The notes beneath the pieces were generated by a model. It was not told the origin of the DNA and did no database searches. It saw nothing but the letters and a program-made list of their open reading frames with translations. Shown here one piece after another: positions 13,080 through 24,282 of a stretch of 64,000 nucleotides of DNA; positions within the stretch are counted from its first letter, which is position 1; every line of letters begins with the position of its first letter. The stretch comes from Allantophomopsis cytisporea (Eukaryota; Ascomycota; Leotiomycetes; Phacidiales; Phacidiaceae): NCBI GenBank assembly GCA_024752435.1, contig CP103029.1, positions 186,001-250,000 on the forward strand, in the 5' to 3' direction. The position numbers and the translations under genes were made by a program.

Positions 13080-15410
13080 TCAGATAACAACTACATCGGC
13101 TGTCCTCGCTAACTCCTCTTCCCTCTCCTTTGTAATGCCAGAGTACTTGTTAATCCAATCAAAGACAGTCTTATGCCAGACGAGAGAATTCTCAGGTTTT
13201 AGGACCCAATGATCCTACTCAAGTCAGTTTTGTCCACATCAAAATCAGGCAACTAACCTCATCTGGGAAGTTCAAGAATCGACATTCGGTCCCTAAAAGT
13301 TGCAAGGTATGGAAAGCAGCCATGCCTCCACTAAAATCACATCTGTAATCATTGTCGCTATGAATGACCAGCATAGGTGTTTTCCACTCCTTCAATCTAT
13401 CTGGTCTCGCCGGATTCCACTTGTCAAGACCCTTGAAATTCTCCCACGGGAAGGGGTTCCCCCCGAATTGCTTTTCATCATCCATTACATCGCCTGCTAG
13501 CATCGCTTGTGTATCTACAAAATCAGTCAGAAGGGAAGAGGATATATGGCCAATGATGACGGATCAGGTTTTAGATGATAAGACTTACCGAATATACTAT
13601 CGTGGGAGACTATACACTTGAGTTTTCGCCCAAGAGGACTGCCTTGGACAAAGTTTGCCATGTAGCCACCATAAGAAGCACCTGCCAGAATGGCACGATC
13701 GGTGTCGACATAGGACATATTGTCCTGCACATATTCGAAGCACTTCTCCAGATCTACGTATGGCTTTCCTCCCCACTCATCCCAGATAGCTTGGACAAAG
13801 TCAGTAAGGAGATTAAAGTGTCAGGCAACACTTAACGTACCTCGTGTGAAGGATGTTCCAAATCCTGTACTCCCGGTTATGTTTGGCGTAACCACCACAT
13901 AGCCTTGCTCTGCCCAAACGGCAAAATTCCACCTAGTTGACCAGTTCGATCTCCAAGCATCTTGCGGTCCACCGTGTACAAGGAGGGCGAGAGGATACTT
14001 CTTATGTGAGGAGAAGTTACTAGGTTTGATAACGAATGCTTGGACATCATGATCATCAGCACCTTTGAAATATCTATATCTTGTTAGCAGATCAACGACT
14101 CGAGAAAATCCCGCATCTTACATCTCTGAAATCTGCTTCTCGCTCAAACCAAACTTCCTTCCACCCTTCGAAGCCGAATAAATATCTTTTATTCGCACAG
14201 GGTCTGCGATGTTAACTCGGCGATATACGCTACTTTCAACCAGACTGTTATCGCTCACTAATACATCTTTCCCTTTTCCCAACGGTACAGCAGAGATGAC
14301 AGACCCCCTTCTAAACAACAGCTTTGGACGTTCATGTTTTTCCGGCGTAGATGACATAGTATACAGTGCCAACCTCCCGCAATCGTCAGCCACAAAGATC
14401 AAATCCTCCCCATCAGCACTCCAGTTGATATAGCTTGGACTTAAATGCCAATCACTTAAGATCTCCTTACCGTGTAGGGACTTTGTAATATCATCGACAA
14501 GTATGATCCTGGTATCTGCCCTGTCCATTGGGTCAGTAGCCTGCACAAATGCCACTTTCTTTCCATCCGGTGCAAAAACTGGCCCATTCATTCCTGCCTG
14601 ATATTTTCCACGCAGTGTTTCTGGGGCCGGAGCTATCTCTTCCTCAAATGTCTCCAGCGGAATGAAATAAACGCTCGGATGAAGCTCAAGATGGGCAATG
14701 AGAGTTGGATCAAAAGCCGTAAAGAGGATTCCGTAGGGAGAGATATCAAACTCAGGGACAGATGATAGGGGATTGTATCTGTCAGGTGGACTTTCGAAGT
14801 CGGTACCCTTTAAAGCGTTGTGAAATGGCACAGTCAGACTGTATTTACCCTTCGATTTGGCGAGCTTCGAATACCAGATAACATTTCTTTGGGGAGTGAT
14901 GTATTTATTCCAGAAACGCACGAAACCTTTGTCATAGATGCGTGCGGAAGAGGGCGATTTGTTGTCTGTTTCTTCGTTCCAGAGGGAACCGGATGGCGTG
15001 GCCGCGCCGCTCAATGCTACCGCAATACTCCCATCTTTCAATGAAGTCACCTTAAGATCTTTCATAGGTGCCAGGATCACATCTGCAGTGTAAGAGTCCT
15101 TTTCTGGCCGGTCACCGTCACCTATCATAATGGAAGTAATGCCTTTAGCACCGGATTGCAGCCAAATGATGGCATTGGTGCCATCGTTGAGCCAGATCGC
15201 ATCATGAGCATTTTCATCGTTGTTAAAGATCTTTGAAAGGCCGGTTTCAAGATTCAGAACTCGGATCTCCTGAATTTGCTCTTTTGTTTCGAAAGAGTAC
15301 TGAGAGACTGTGAAAAGGGCTAGAGTGCCATCATGGTTGGGAATTGCAGGACCGTAGCGGGGAGCACTTAGAAGCACTTCTGGAGTAAACTTGTTGGCAC
15401 AGAGGACCAT
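13080..15410 (-). CDS. dipeptidyl-peptidase V-like serine peptidase (S9)
   Basis: Five exons (5' to 3' on the minus strand): 15410-14122, 14073-13841, 13789-13589, 13514-13258, 13214-13080; 704 residues, in frame at every junction. The N-terminal two thirds look like the S9 beta-propeller (SAPRYGPAIPNHDGTLALFT, later FAPDGKKVAFV, INWSADGEDLIFVADD). The catalytic domain starts near LALLVHGGPQDAW. It shows the nucleophile motif GASYGG (Ser546), Asp630 in IHSDNDYR and His662 in DHWVLKP, so the triad is complete. The order and motifs match fungal DPP-V, which releases dipeptides from peptides. Unlike the secreted enzymes, the N-terminus (MVLCANKFTPEVLL) has no obvious signal peptide, so a cytosolic location is likely unless an upstream exon was missed. 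Confidence 0.9.
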
Positions 15411-16582
15411 AATGATGGTTTAGAAAATAACAAAAAGTAGTAAATTGAGATTGAGACGAAGGGAAGACAGGTCGATTCCAAAGACTTTTTCTAATAAGCT
15501 TCTAGCTCAATGATATTCAAAGAAGTATATAGTATCCTTCGAATATATGTATTTGTGTCAAGACCAAAAGGAGAGATAGATTCAGGGAAAGTTGTAGTAT
15601 TTATTCAGTTATGATGGCAGATTATCGTTGTCCGTATACCTATGGCTCGGGTAAGCTCCAAGAACATTCGTCCGCACCATGTCGTATGATTGTGCAACTG
15701 TTAAAGAATATAGGGACAATGACTGGGGAGCGACAGTAGGCATGCAGCTCCTCCGACAAGGATACTATAAACCTGAAATGCATTAATAAGGTATGATATT
15801 ACCCCACAGATGCCTCGGGTATCTATGCATCGGCCTCGCAGTCAAGGTTGAACCAAAAGCATGTATGAATAAGGCCATATATCTCACGCACTGTAAATCT
15901 CTATATCAATTACAATGTATCAAAATTGGTTGAAAAAACCATTATGATATATAGAGAATATTCAATCTCACCAGTTGACCCACATAGCATAGGAAGACCT
16001 TCCTTCCAATCTATATTCTAATATAATAAACTGGGGGATCTTTTTGTAATCTGCTACGCCAAAGCTTGAATTTCTGCACTTTATTGGAACCCGCTGGTGC
16101 GCCGCCCTATTTTGATACATATCCTCTCGGAAAAGCAATTCTAAGTGCCCTCCCATTTTCAAAGGCAGAGTTCCAGCTACTTTTGAAAGATATTTCCTTG
16201 GACGAACATTTCAACGAGAAGGAAAACTTTAGAGCTGCTAAATCTGTTTAAGAAGAAGGGGATACGACTCTGTTATAATCATCCTAACAACGGCAAACAA
16301 AGCTACGCTATAGGAAGTATGAAATGATGGCACGCATTTCTTCAACTAACAAATCAAAGAACCACACGCTCTTCTATGAAAAGTATCGAAATATACGATC
16401 AATTGCTAACCGTAGGTTACAATATAACCCGTTTACATTACGCATTATCTATTCGTGAGTTCGCGTATAAGCAAGTCTTCAACCGCTCAGATACGGGGTT
16501 CATCTGGAGAAATGGTATCTTATAGAATCGTAACATATGCGGTCAATATAAAACCGTAATGCACCAGATTTTGAATGCGGTT

Positions 16583-16713
16583 CTCATTTTCACTTAATTA
16601 CCGGATTGGCATGCACTGCAGCACTATGTAATGCTTATGCAGCTGCAGAGTAGAATCCTGCTCCCTTCTCCTTCAATCAATTCAGTATCCAACTCCAGCT
16701 GCCTACAGTGTGA
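16583..16713 (-). repeat. dispersed repeat family, copy C (reverse)
   Basis: Read on the minus strand, this matches copies A and B in order: TCAC, actgaattgattgaag, gagcaggattctactctgc, a gctgcagtgcatgcc block, aatccggtaat, aagtgaaaatgag. It looks the least degraded of the three, and the blocks CTGCAGCTGCATAAGC and GTGCTGCAGTGCATGCC have short internal palindromes. Confidence 0.6.
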
Positions 16714-17080
16714 TAGTAATGAGGTGCAAATGAGGTCTCTACTTCCTCTGGCTATTTCCACTTACAATGGAGCCATATAAGTCTTCTCCTATATTATTTG
16801 CTTTATTGAACTGTTACTAATTAGATATCGTTTATAAACAGCCTAGTAACTGATTTGTGGTCAGATGAGTAACCTTTATTATACATTCTAGCTCCCTATA
16901 TCATTTCTATAAATTACAGGTTACATGTTACAAGTTACAAATCACAAATCACAAATTACAGATCACACACACAACCAAACGCAAACCCAAAGACAACTCT
17001 CAAAACCCAGTTCTATTTTCACTACAAATCCGGATATATTAATCTACCACACCCAAACGCCACGCAATGCCCAGACCACC

Positions 17081-17100
17081 AGCCAGCCAGCCAGCCAGCC
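17081..17100. repeat. (AGCC)n microsatellite
   Basis: Five perfect AGCC units immediately downstream of the stop codon of the minus-strand gene that ends at 17134, so probably within its 3' UTR. Confidence 0.85.
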
Positions 17101-17133
17101 AAAAAATAAAATAAATAAAACAATCCCCTCTAC

Positions 17134-20100
17134 CTAAATCCTACCGCCAACAACGACCTCCCTCCCCAAAACCTCAACTCCATCTTCACCAGTCCTCCTA
17201 CGCTCCAAAACCCACCTCTCATCGTCCCGGACATAGCTTACACTATCCGCACTACCAACCCTCCTATGATTACCGTGCCCACTCGCACTCACATTCCCAC
17301 TGACATTCGAATTGCCACTCCCACTCGTATTTACATTCCCACCCCCATTTCCATTCCCATAAGCAGTAGCTGTAGCAGCAGCAGCAGCCTTCAAACTAAC
17401 CCTTGGGCTCTCCTCCCCGTCCCTCTCGCTCAAAAGGCTCCCACTCAGCGCACTATCATTCCTAACATGACCAGCGGCACTCGGCGAGTTGTTACCAGTG
17501 TCAGACCCAGCACTAGCCTGACTACCGCCCCAGGCGCCTCTCCGCGCCTTCATAAGCCTCGAGAGACTAAGATCGTCGTCGTCGAACGGACTCATAAGGC
17601 CAGCCAGCTGCAGCTGCGCAAGACCAGGCGTCATACCGCCACTATCCCTACCACCCGGGCCGCCAAGCGCGAAGTTGCTCATGACGCTGTTGCGCGCGCT
17701 GTATTCGCTGCGCTCAGTGATGGGCGTTAGGTTCGGTTCGCGGAAGCCATAGGGGACGCGGCCACTCTGGCTGCGTGTCAGGCCCTCAATTCCTCTGGGC
17801 CCGAAATAGCCACCCATTGCGTACTCGATGTCGGCGGCGTTGGTGGTGGATGGCAAGGGCGCAGAGTAGAAGCCGAATTCTTGGCCGTAGAAGCCGTCTG
17901 GGTCGTTGGCGAGGGCTTCGGCGTTGGCAGCAGCGATGATGGGGTCGTCTTCGAGGTTGTCGTCGTAGTCGAAGTCGTCTTGAAAGTCCTGGGAATCGTC
18001 GTATTCGTAGTCGTCAGGGGAAAACACTGCATCGTCTTGTGCTTCGGGTACTGAACGACTAAACTTGCCCTTTTCAAAGGCTTCCTGTGCTGCAAGTGCC
18101 AGAGCGTCTTGGTAGGCTGCTAGAGTATCATGCGTGAGGCCCAAGGAGGGACGTTGAGGATAGCAAAGGGAGGGCTGGGGAGCTAGGCCGCCAGGGTTGG
18201 TTTCCTCTCTTACATCGTCTCCAACTTCCTCAGAATCCTCCTTAGCATCTTCCAAGACCTTTTTTAGCTCTTGCGGTGCTTGTTGCTCTTCTGCTGCTGG
18301 ATCTTGTTTAGGGGCTTGGTGCGGATTGCCAGTCTGTAGGGGAGGCAGGTTCTTGTAAGGTCGACCATACTGATCCGTATCGTCACGATCAAAGAGCGAT
18401 TCATCGAATGTCGAGGTGACTATTTCATCATCTTCTTGCGCGATTATCCCATCGTCGAAGTATAAATCATCATCATCTAGATCTCCAGGGTGAGGAAATG
18501 AGGCTGCTGGCGTCAGTCCATGTGTATTCTCCGATGGTGGCTTTAAAGCTGGGCCAAATTCGTCGTCTGAATTGTCCACATCGATTCCATGCAAGCCTAA
18601 TCCCACTGGCCCATCAAAAGTAGCTTCGAATTTGGCCAGTATTTCTCTGCTTGCAGGTGACATCGGTGAGTCTGCCGTGCTCGAATCAACTTGGGTCAAT
18701 TTTTCTGGTGAATCTTTAGATAACGCATATCCGATCACATCACCTTTAGAATTCCTTGGTGTTTCTAGCGTAATAGACGGATGCAAGCTATTTGGACTTG
18801 GGGTCATCGTAGATGCAGTCATGGGATGGAATGTGAATCCAGAATGGTCCTGTAATGGTACTTCCTCCTCTTCATCATAATCATCTGCATTGATGCCTGG
18901 TATCTTCTCTTCAAGACCATCATCATCCATCATGGCATCATAATCAAATTCGTCATCCTCCCCTTCATTATCATATTCTGTGTCCCCATCCTTAGTTCCT
19001 GGACTTGTAGATTTCTTCTCAGCTTCTCTCTTCCTATAGCCATCCTCCAACAACTTCTCCTGATTTGCTGCACCACCAATATCAAAACTAAATCGAGATG
19101 AGGTACTTTGATGCCTTGGAATCCCCAAGAGAGTCGAGCCAGGTATGGAGGTCGCCGAAACATTCCGCGATCGATTACCATGCTTCTCAGGCGTAGTGTC
19201 CGAGGTAGCCTGAATACTATCCGATAAGTACTGCGCGAGATTCTCACTCGAGGTACCCGGTTTGGGTGGGACAGGCGGGCCGGGACTCGAGCTGGGCTTG
19301 ATTAGTACTCCCCTTGCATCTTCTGGACTCTGTGAACTCCTCCTAGCATTCTCAGGTGAGTATCTCGCTTCTTTCGCATACTGCGGTATAGGAGAATGTA
19401 AATCCGTCAGGTCGCTCGCTCGACGGACATGAGGTCCTGCAGCGGGATACTGTTGTTCATCGAAATCCTCCGTAAAGGCCGGTGTGTGGTTCCAGGATCC
19501 CGGCTCGCCATTTGCCGGGCTGTGATGGAAGGGACTCTCCTTTGCCTTGATGGGTAATGCAGCCACATCAGTATACGAAACGTTCCTCCGCGGTCGAGGG
19601 GCGCTGAAATCGTGTACTACTGTTCCGCGAATACTGAGATCATTCGCAGCTATTGGGTTGAGGTCTAGTTTCGGCGAGCTGATGACTGGACTCGAGGGTC
19701 CAGTCTGATGCGAAGTCCGCCGTCTAGCAAGCAAAGACATAGGCTTAAACAGTGTTCTTCGCGCTTTCGTCGACCTCGAAGGAGCTGGTTCGGACGGCAG
19801 AGGTAGCGACGGAGTTGGTACCGTCGTCGAAGGAGGACTCGTCTGGAATCTTGTACTCGTCGGCCTCTTCGCCGCCGTCCTAGCATTGTGCTGGTACGCA
19901 CCAGCAAATGATGTATCGACAGTGAGTCTCGCAGCCTTTACGGCATCGGAACCGCTGCCTTCAGAGGTTGGGCGACCACTCGCCTCTGTGTGTCGCGACT
20001 CTGCGCTCAAAGACGTATTGTGCATCCTCTGCTCGATCTGCGCATCCAACCATTGCGATTTCATATCCCTCTGTCTAGTGTCCGTATCATCAGCGCGATG

Positions 20101-20355
20101 ATCTCGCAGGGAATCGGAGGGGAGCGAAGGCGATGACGTTATCGCAGCACTCAGTGGAGCCGTGGATGAGGTGGGAGAAGTATATCTTTTGACGTAAGAA
20201 GGCCTGACTGAATTTGGACTATTCTGAGATTGACGTTCGGCGATGGACTCGGCGATCAGAGGATTCTCCCATGTCTGGATCGGTTCGGGGAGCGGCGAGG
20301 CTGGATTGGAGGGCGTGCGACGATGAGGGCGTAGATAGCTGAACATCTTGGACAC
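17134..20355 (-). CDS. large acidic, disordered protein of unknown function
   Basis: Single uninterrupted frame of 1073 residues. The N-terminal half is Ser/Pro/Thr/Arg-rich (MSKMFSYLRPHRRTPSNPAS) with many short SP/TP sites, consistent with a phosphorylated disordered protein. The middle and C-terminal parts carry long Asp/Glu runs around FDYDAMMDDDGLEEKIPG, DDDDLYFDDGIIAQEDDEI and YEYDDSQDFQDDFDYDDN. There is a Gly/Asn/Ser tract near the end. The last 30 residues (RDDERWVLERRRTGEDG then EVLGREVVVGGRI) look conserved and more ordered. No enzymatic domain or membrane segment is visible. I recognise the style as a conserved filamentous-fungal protein without an assigned function. The upstream region is unusually rich in microsatellites. 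Confidence 0.8.
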   Translation of the reverse strand: MSKMFSYLRPHRRTPSNPASPLPEPIQTWENPLIAESIAERQSQNSPNSVRPSYVKRYTSPTSSTAPLSAAITSSPSLPSDSLRDHRADDTDTRQRDMKSQWLDAQIEQRMHNTSLSAESRHTEASGRPTSEGSGSDAVKAARLTVDTSFAGAYQHNARTAAKRPTSTRFQTSPPSTTVPTPSLPLPSEPAPSRSTKARRTLFKPMSLLARRRTSHQTGPSSPVISSPKLDLNPIAANDLSIRGTVVHDFSAPRPRRNVSYTDVAALPIKAKESPFHHSPANGEPGSWNHTPAFTEDFDEQQYPAAGPHVRRASDLTDLHSPIPQYAKEARYSPENARRSSQSPEDARGVLIKPSSSPGPPVPPKPGTSSENLAQYLSDSIQATSDTTPEKHGNRSRNVSATSIPGSTLLGIPRHQSTSSRFSFDIGGAANQEKLLEDGYRKREAEKKSTSPGTKDGDTEYDNEGEDDEFDYDAMMDDDGLEEKIPGINADDYDEEEEVPLQDHSGFTFHPMTASTMTPSPNSLHPSITLETPRNSKGDVIGYALSKDSPEKLTQVDSSTADSPMSPASREILAKFEATFDGPVGLGLHGIDVDNSDDEFGPALKPPSENTHGLTPAASFPHPGDLDDDDLYFDDGIIAQEDDEIVTSTFDESLFDRDDTDQYGRPYKNLPPLQTGNPHQAPKQDPAAEEQQAPQELKKVLEDAKEDSEEVGDDVREETNPGGLAPQPSLCYPQRPSLGLTHDTLAAYQDALALAAQEAFEKGKFSRSVPEAQDDAVFSPDDYEYDDSQDFQDDFDYDDNLEDDPIIAAANAEALANDPDGFYGQEFGFYSAPLPSTTNAADIEYAMGGYFGPRGIEGLTRSQSGRVPYGFREPNLTPITERSEYSARNSVMSNFALGGPGGRDSGGMTPGLAQLQLAGLMSPFDDDDLSLSRLMKARRGAWGGSQASAGSDTGNNSPSAAGHVRNDSALSGSLLSERDGEESPRVSLKAAAAATATAYGNGNGGGNVNTSGSGNSNVSGNVSASGHGNHRRVGSADSVSYVRDDERWVLERRRTGEDGVEVLGREVVVGGRI

Positions 20356-20543
20356 TGACTCGTTGAGTTTGCGTTCAGATCCGTGTGCGCCGAGTATGCC
20401 CGAGTTTCTGGCGGGCGATCAATTGTAGGTTTTGAATAGCATTTTCAACGGTCGCTGCTGAATGCACACTCGCTCAAACTTTGCGCTTGTTGCTATTGTA
20501 CAAAGACAGTGACTATGGCAATTGGAGATTGATTGAGAGACAA

Positions 20544-21009
20544 ATGATGATGATGATGATCTTGAGGGGGGTGGAGGAGTTTGTCAGATGGAGGAGATCG
20601 TTGAGAGGTTGTAGCATCAGGTCATAGACATTTAAAGAATGCTGTCAAGCCCGAATCCTTCGTTTCAATTTGTAGAGTAAGTAGTAGTGGTAGAGAGTAG
20701 TATAGTAGAGTAGAGTAGTGTAGTGTAGTAGTCAGTGGAGTAGTATAGTACTTTTTTGTGTTTTCTTTTCGTAAATAGTAAGGAATAACCAGCAAAACTA
20801 TCCAATCCAGGTTTACCAAATCTACGGGATCTTCTGTTAGAGATGACGTCCCCGTGCGTTTTTTGAGCGTGAACAATAGAAAGGCAAAAGATACCTTGAG
20901 ACGCGTGATTTGGCTGCAGCCAAGAATTTGGAAGAATGGAGCTATATGTAAGATGCAAACACAAAACGGACGAGGAAACAGAGGAAGAAGATAGCAAGAA
21001 TCCAATAGA

Positions 21010-21041
<32 letters not shown>

Positions 21042-21374
21042 CAAAGGAAGGTAGGTGAGGTAAAATAACAATGGGATTGATTATGTTGAGCTTACTCTTG
21101 TACGTAAGTGGTAGAGTAGAGTAGAGTAGAGTAGAGTGGAGTTGAGTAGAATCGACGATAATAAGAATAGAAAATGGGCTTGACTGGCTTGACTGGCTTG
21201 ATTGCTTAGTACTTGATACCAGCTTGACTTGATTCGAACTCACCCGACTCCGCACATGATAAATGCCTTGACATTATCGATGCACCAATCCAATCCAGTC
21301 CCTCCGATCCATCTATTATCCATCCATCCATCCATCCATTATCCATTATCCATTATCCATTATCCTTAATCCAT
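20544..21374. repeat. cluster of different microsatellites upstream of the acidic-protein gene
   Basis: Stacked simple repeats: (ATG)n at 20544-20560, degenerate (GTA/GTAGA)n at about 20673-20750, (TGA)n at 21010-21041, a (GTAGA)n pentanucleotide at about 21111-21149, (CATC)n at about 21320-21338 and (ATTATCC)n at about 21339-21366. They lie in the presumed promoter or 5' UTR of the minus-strand gene that starts at 20355. Confidence 0.85.
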
Positions 21375-21647
21375 CATCCATTGGCCGATCATCAATCTAC
21401 ATTTTCACATCTCCCTCCCCGTCTTCCAGGATATTTTCAGCCATAGCTATAGCTTCAGCTACAGCGAAGCTACATCTACCACGGATTCTCGTCAAGTAAT
21501 CGAGGTGAAGGCTCAGACCACGGTCATCATCTAGTGCGATCTGCATTCTGGGAATCGATTTCGCCTGGCAATACGCGCATATGTAGTAGTAGGTATCATT
21601 TTTCATCGAAGAGACGATGCAACCTCGACATTTCGGACACTACTTGA

Positions 21648-21674
21648 CCCCTCCCCTCCCCTCCCCTCCCCCCC
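21648..21674. repeat. (CCCCT)n tract
   Basis: C-rich pentanucleotide run ending in a short C homopolymer. The complementary strand is G-rich with several G runs. Confidence 0.8.
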
Positions 21675-22561
21675 ACACAAGAATGACGGGTCTTATCGTC
21701 TAGTCGATAGCTAGTGAAAGATGGCAGATGGAGGCAGATTTGACTCAGATAACTGGGAAGAATACATAAGGAGCCAGAGAGATTTGAGGGATAATGCAAG
21801 ACAATTAGAAATGAGTTATGCAAGTCTTGTTATGATTGTTATATCTATGGGGGTGTGAAGTGCGGTATATACAGGAACATGCCATAGTATCTTACCCACT
21901 CTCGTATTGATACCACCGGGTCACAACCAGTTTTCTCCCCGATGATGATGGCTGCGCTGCTGCATTCATGCAAATTTTAGCCGTAACTCGGTGATTATGA
22001 TGGTCGCGTATATTGGGAGCGTATAAAACATCATAGATCATCAGAAAGTATTACAAAGTATTATAGAGGCAGAGTGAAGTGTTGATTCCAGGGTTTCCAT
22101 GCATATAGCACATTCACATGCTTGTATTGAGAATCGTAACACAAATTAAATATCTTGGGCACTACGAAATCCTACGAAATGCCACAAACGATTTGCTATG
22201 CTTTCATGCCTTATCATCATGGTATTGATGTCAGGCGCCAAGGCAAAACAAAAACAAGTTCGAGACGAGATATAACGACCTCTAGACATCATGGAATACT
22301 TCTCAGGATAATAGTAGAAGTTCTTCATGAACTACGATTCTCTTAGCTTCAAGTCGCCTGCCTGTTGGACACCTGAACTGGTCTCCTCGATCCATGTAAG
22401 GGGCTAAATATCAAAACAGCTCCACTGGACTACATGTAAAAGATATCGTTCGTCGAGGAGCCGCTCTTCAAATCATCTGATCTGGTCGACTTCCTTTCGG
22501 CATTTCATTCCAAGCTGTTGAGATTTCCAAAGACTCAAATCTCTTTGTTATAGTTACAGAT

Positions 22562-23559
22562 ATGGCCTTCTTCAAGAGTAGAAACATCATCTCCTTGCGA
22601 GGATCACGAATCTTCAGATCCGTAGGTCCCAACCTCAACCTCCAATTACTATCACATAACTGACCAAACTCCAGCCCATCCTCTTCTCAAAACCATGGCA
22701 GCACTCACATCGCCACCGCGAACTCAGCACAAAAGCCGTTTCACACAGCACGGCAGTCCCAAAGCTAACAGTCTACGGCCTCCTAGCCGTATGCACCAGC
22801 CTCTACATAACACACGCCAACGCCGCAGTAACAAGCGGCTCACCGTCAGAAGCAGGACTGACACAACTAGACACAGCACTCATCCGCAGCATCCACACAA
22901 TAGTCCCCTCCAACACACCAGCCGCCCAAGCGCGCCACACGCTCTCCACAATCCGCGAGCACTTCATCACCTCCCGCCGCAAGATTGACGCCGGCATGTA
23001 CTACACGGCCATCACCAGCAGCCTCATGCACCTCAACTGGTGGCACCTTGGCATGAACATGCTCGCGGCGCACAACATGGTGCCGACGCTAGTGGTCGTC
23101 AGCGGCTTCCGGGCCTTCGCGGCCGTGTGGATCGGGAGTGCGGGCTGCGGCGTGTACGCGCAGCTGTACGCAGACAGTCTTGCGCGGCGGGTGCGCGCGT
23201 ATTTCAATCCGCCTGTGGAGAGGGGCAGTCGTCTGTTCGGGTCCCGTGAAGTGGTGTCGCGCGTAGGTGTGTTTGGGGTCCAGGGCGGCATGGTGGGGGC
23301 TAGTGCGGCGATTTGTGGGATGCTTGGGGCGCTGACGGCTATATTTCCTAGGGGTGTTGCGCTGTCGAGTGCTTGGGTTGTTGGGCTGAGTGTTGCTTGT
23401 GAGGCTGCGGGGTGGTTGCCTTCTATTGGGCATAAGGCGCATCTTGGCGGTTGGGGGTTTGGGTTGCTTTTTGGGGCGTTGTTTTTGAGGAGAGTGCCTC
23501 GTCTTGGCCCGGATCAAATTTTGAGGGGCTTGCGTGCCAGATCGTCGAGGTCTAGATAG
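22562..23559 (+). CDS. mitochondrial-type rhomboid intramembrane serine protease
   Basis: Two exons, 22562-22621 and 22675-23559, give 314 residues. The second exon has no in-frame ATG before residue 128 of this model, so an upstream exon is required. MAFFKSRNIISLRGSRIFRS fits, followed by a GTAGGT donor and a TAACTGAC-like branch site. The N-terminus is Arg-rich with few acidic residues, like a mitochondrial presequence. Rhomboid signatures are present in order: HLNWWHLGMNM (Asn148), GASAAICG with catalytic Ser230, and GHKAHLGGWGFG with catalytic His276. The sequence resembles the PARL/Pcp1 branch, which cleaves membrane proteins in the inner mitochondrial membrane; the usual GASG is GASA here. 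A hydrophobic segment near residues 50-65 would be the extra N-terminal helix of that branch. The gene is convergent with the GH72 gene. Confidence 0.82.
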
Positions 23560-24282
23560 GCCTTGAGTGGTAATCATGGTTGCGAGATGCTGGGAACAGG
23601 ACAATTGAGGTTTTGGTGTGGAAAGGACGCCTGGATAGCTTGAGTCCTGGTTATCTGTACAGAATGGACGTTTCGGAAGAGTAAATAAGTGAGTATGAAG
23701 TTGCTGCCGTTCTAGTAGACGGAATCCAAGTTGTGAATTGGTAAGGGGTTAGGGCTGAGATCCTACTCGCAGATGTAGATGCAGACTTAGGAACACAACA
23801 ATTGACTCATGAGATGATGGTAGAGCTATCGTTGGAAGATTGATGCATTCCTCAGACTCGAAGTCATCAGCAACACCGGGTAACCCCAAGTAGAGCTAGT
23901 CTTTCAAGCACGCATATAATCAGTAGAAAGCCACCACCATAATCTTAGTGAACTTCCTTGTCTTGTCTACTTCAGTCTAGCCACGGCGATGAGTACACGA
24001 CAACGGGAGCATGGATGAAGGCCGTATAGGCTTTGATCCATTTGCTCTGTCCATTTGCCACGTACCATCCTCAATTCTATGCGTAGAAAAAGATCACGTT
24101 GGCCGGGTCTACTTTAACATAAACCACTCATTCACCAGTCACGAGATCAGTCGCAAGATTCAAAAAGACAACAAAAATACTCGGACAACAAGTCCCGTGA
24201 ATTCAAAATACCACACAACAGCGCCAGAAACGAAAACAATGCTATCTATTTAAATTCTATATATCCATCAAGGGACGACACT
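23560..24282. other. convergent 3' intergenic region
   Basis: Lies between the stop codons of the rhomboid (plus) and GH72 (minus) genes. Only short frames without protein character are present; it probably holds the two 3' UTRs. Confidence 0.55.

Larger units (their letters stand above)
15411..17133. other. intergenic region with repeat copy and a short orphan frame
   Basis: Contains the peptidase promoter at its left end, reverse repeat copy C (16583-16713), and a small frame at 16066-16251 (61 residues) with a fairly protein-like C-terminal half (FSKAEFQLLLKDISLDEHF) but no recognisable family. That frame may be a gene fragment. Around 16913-16970 the sequence is a degenerate run of ACAAATCACAAATTACA units. 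Confidence 0.4.
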
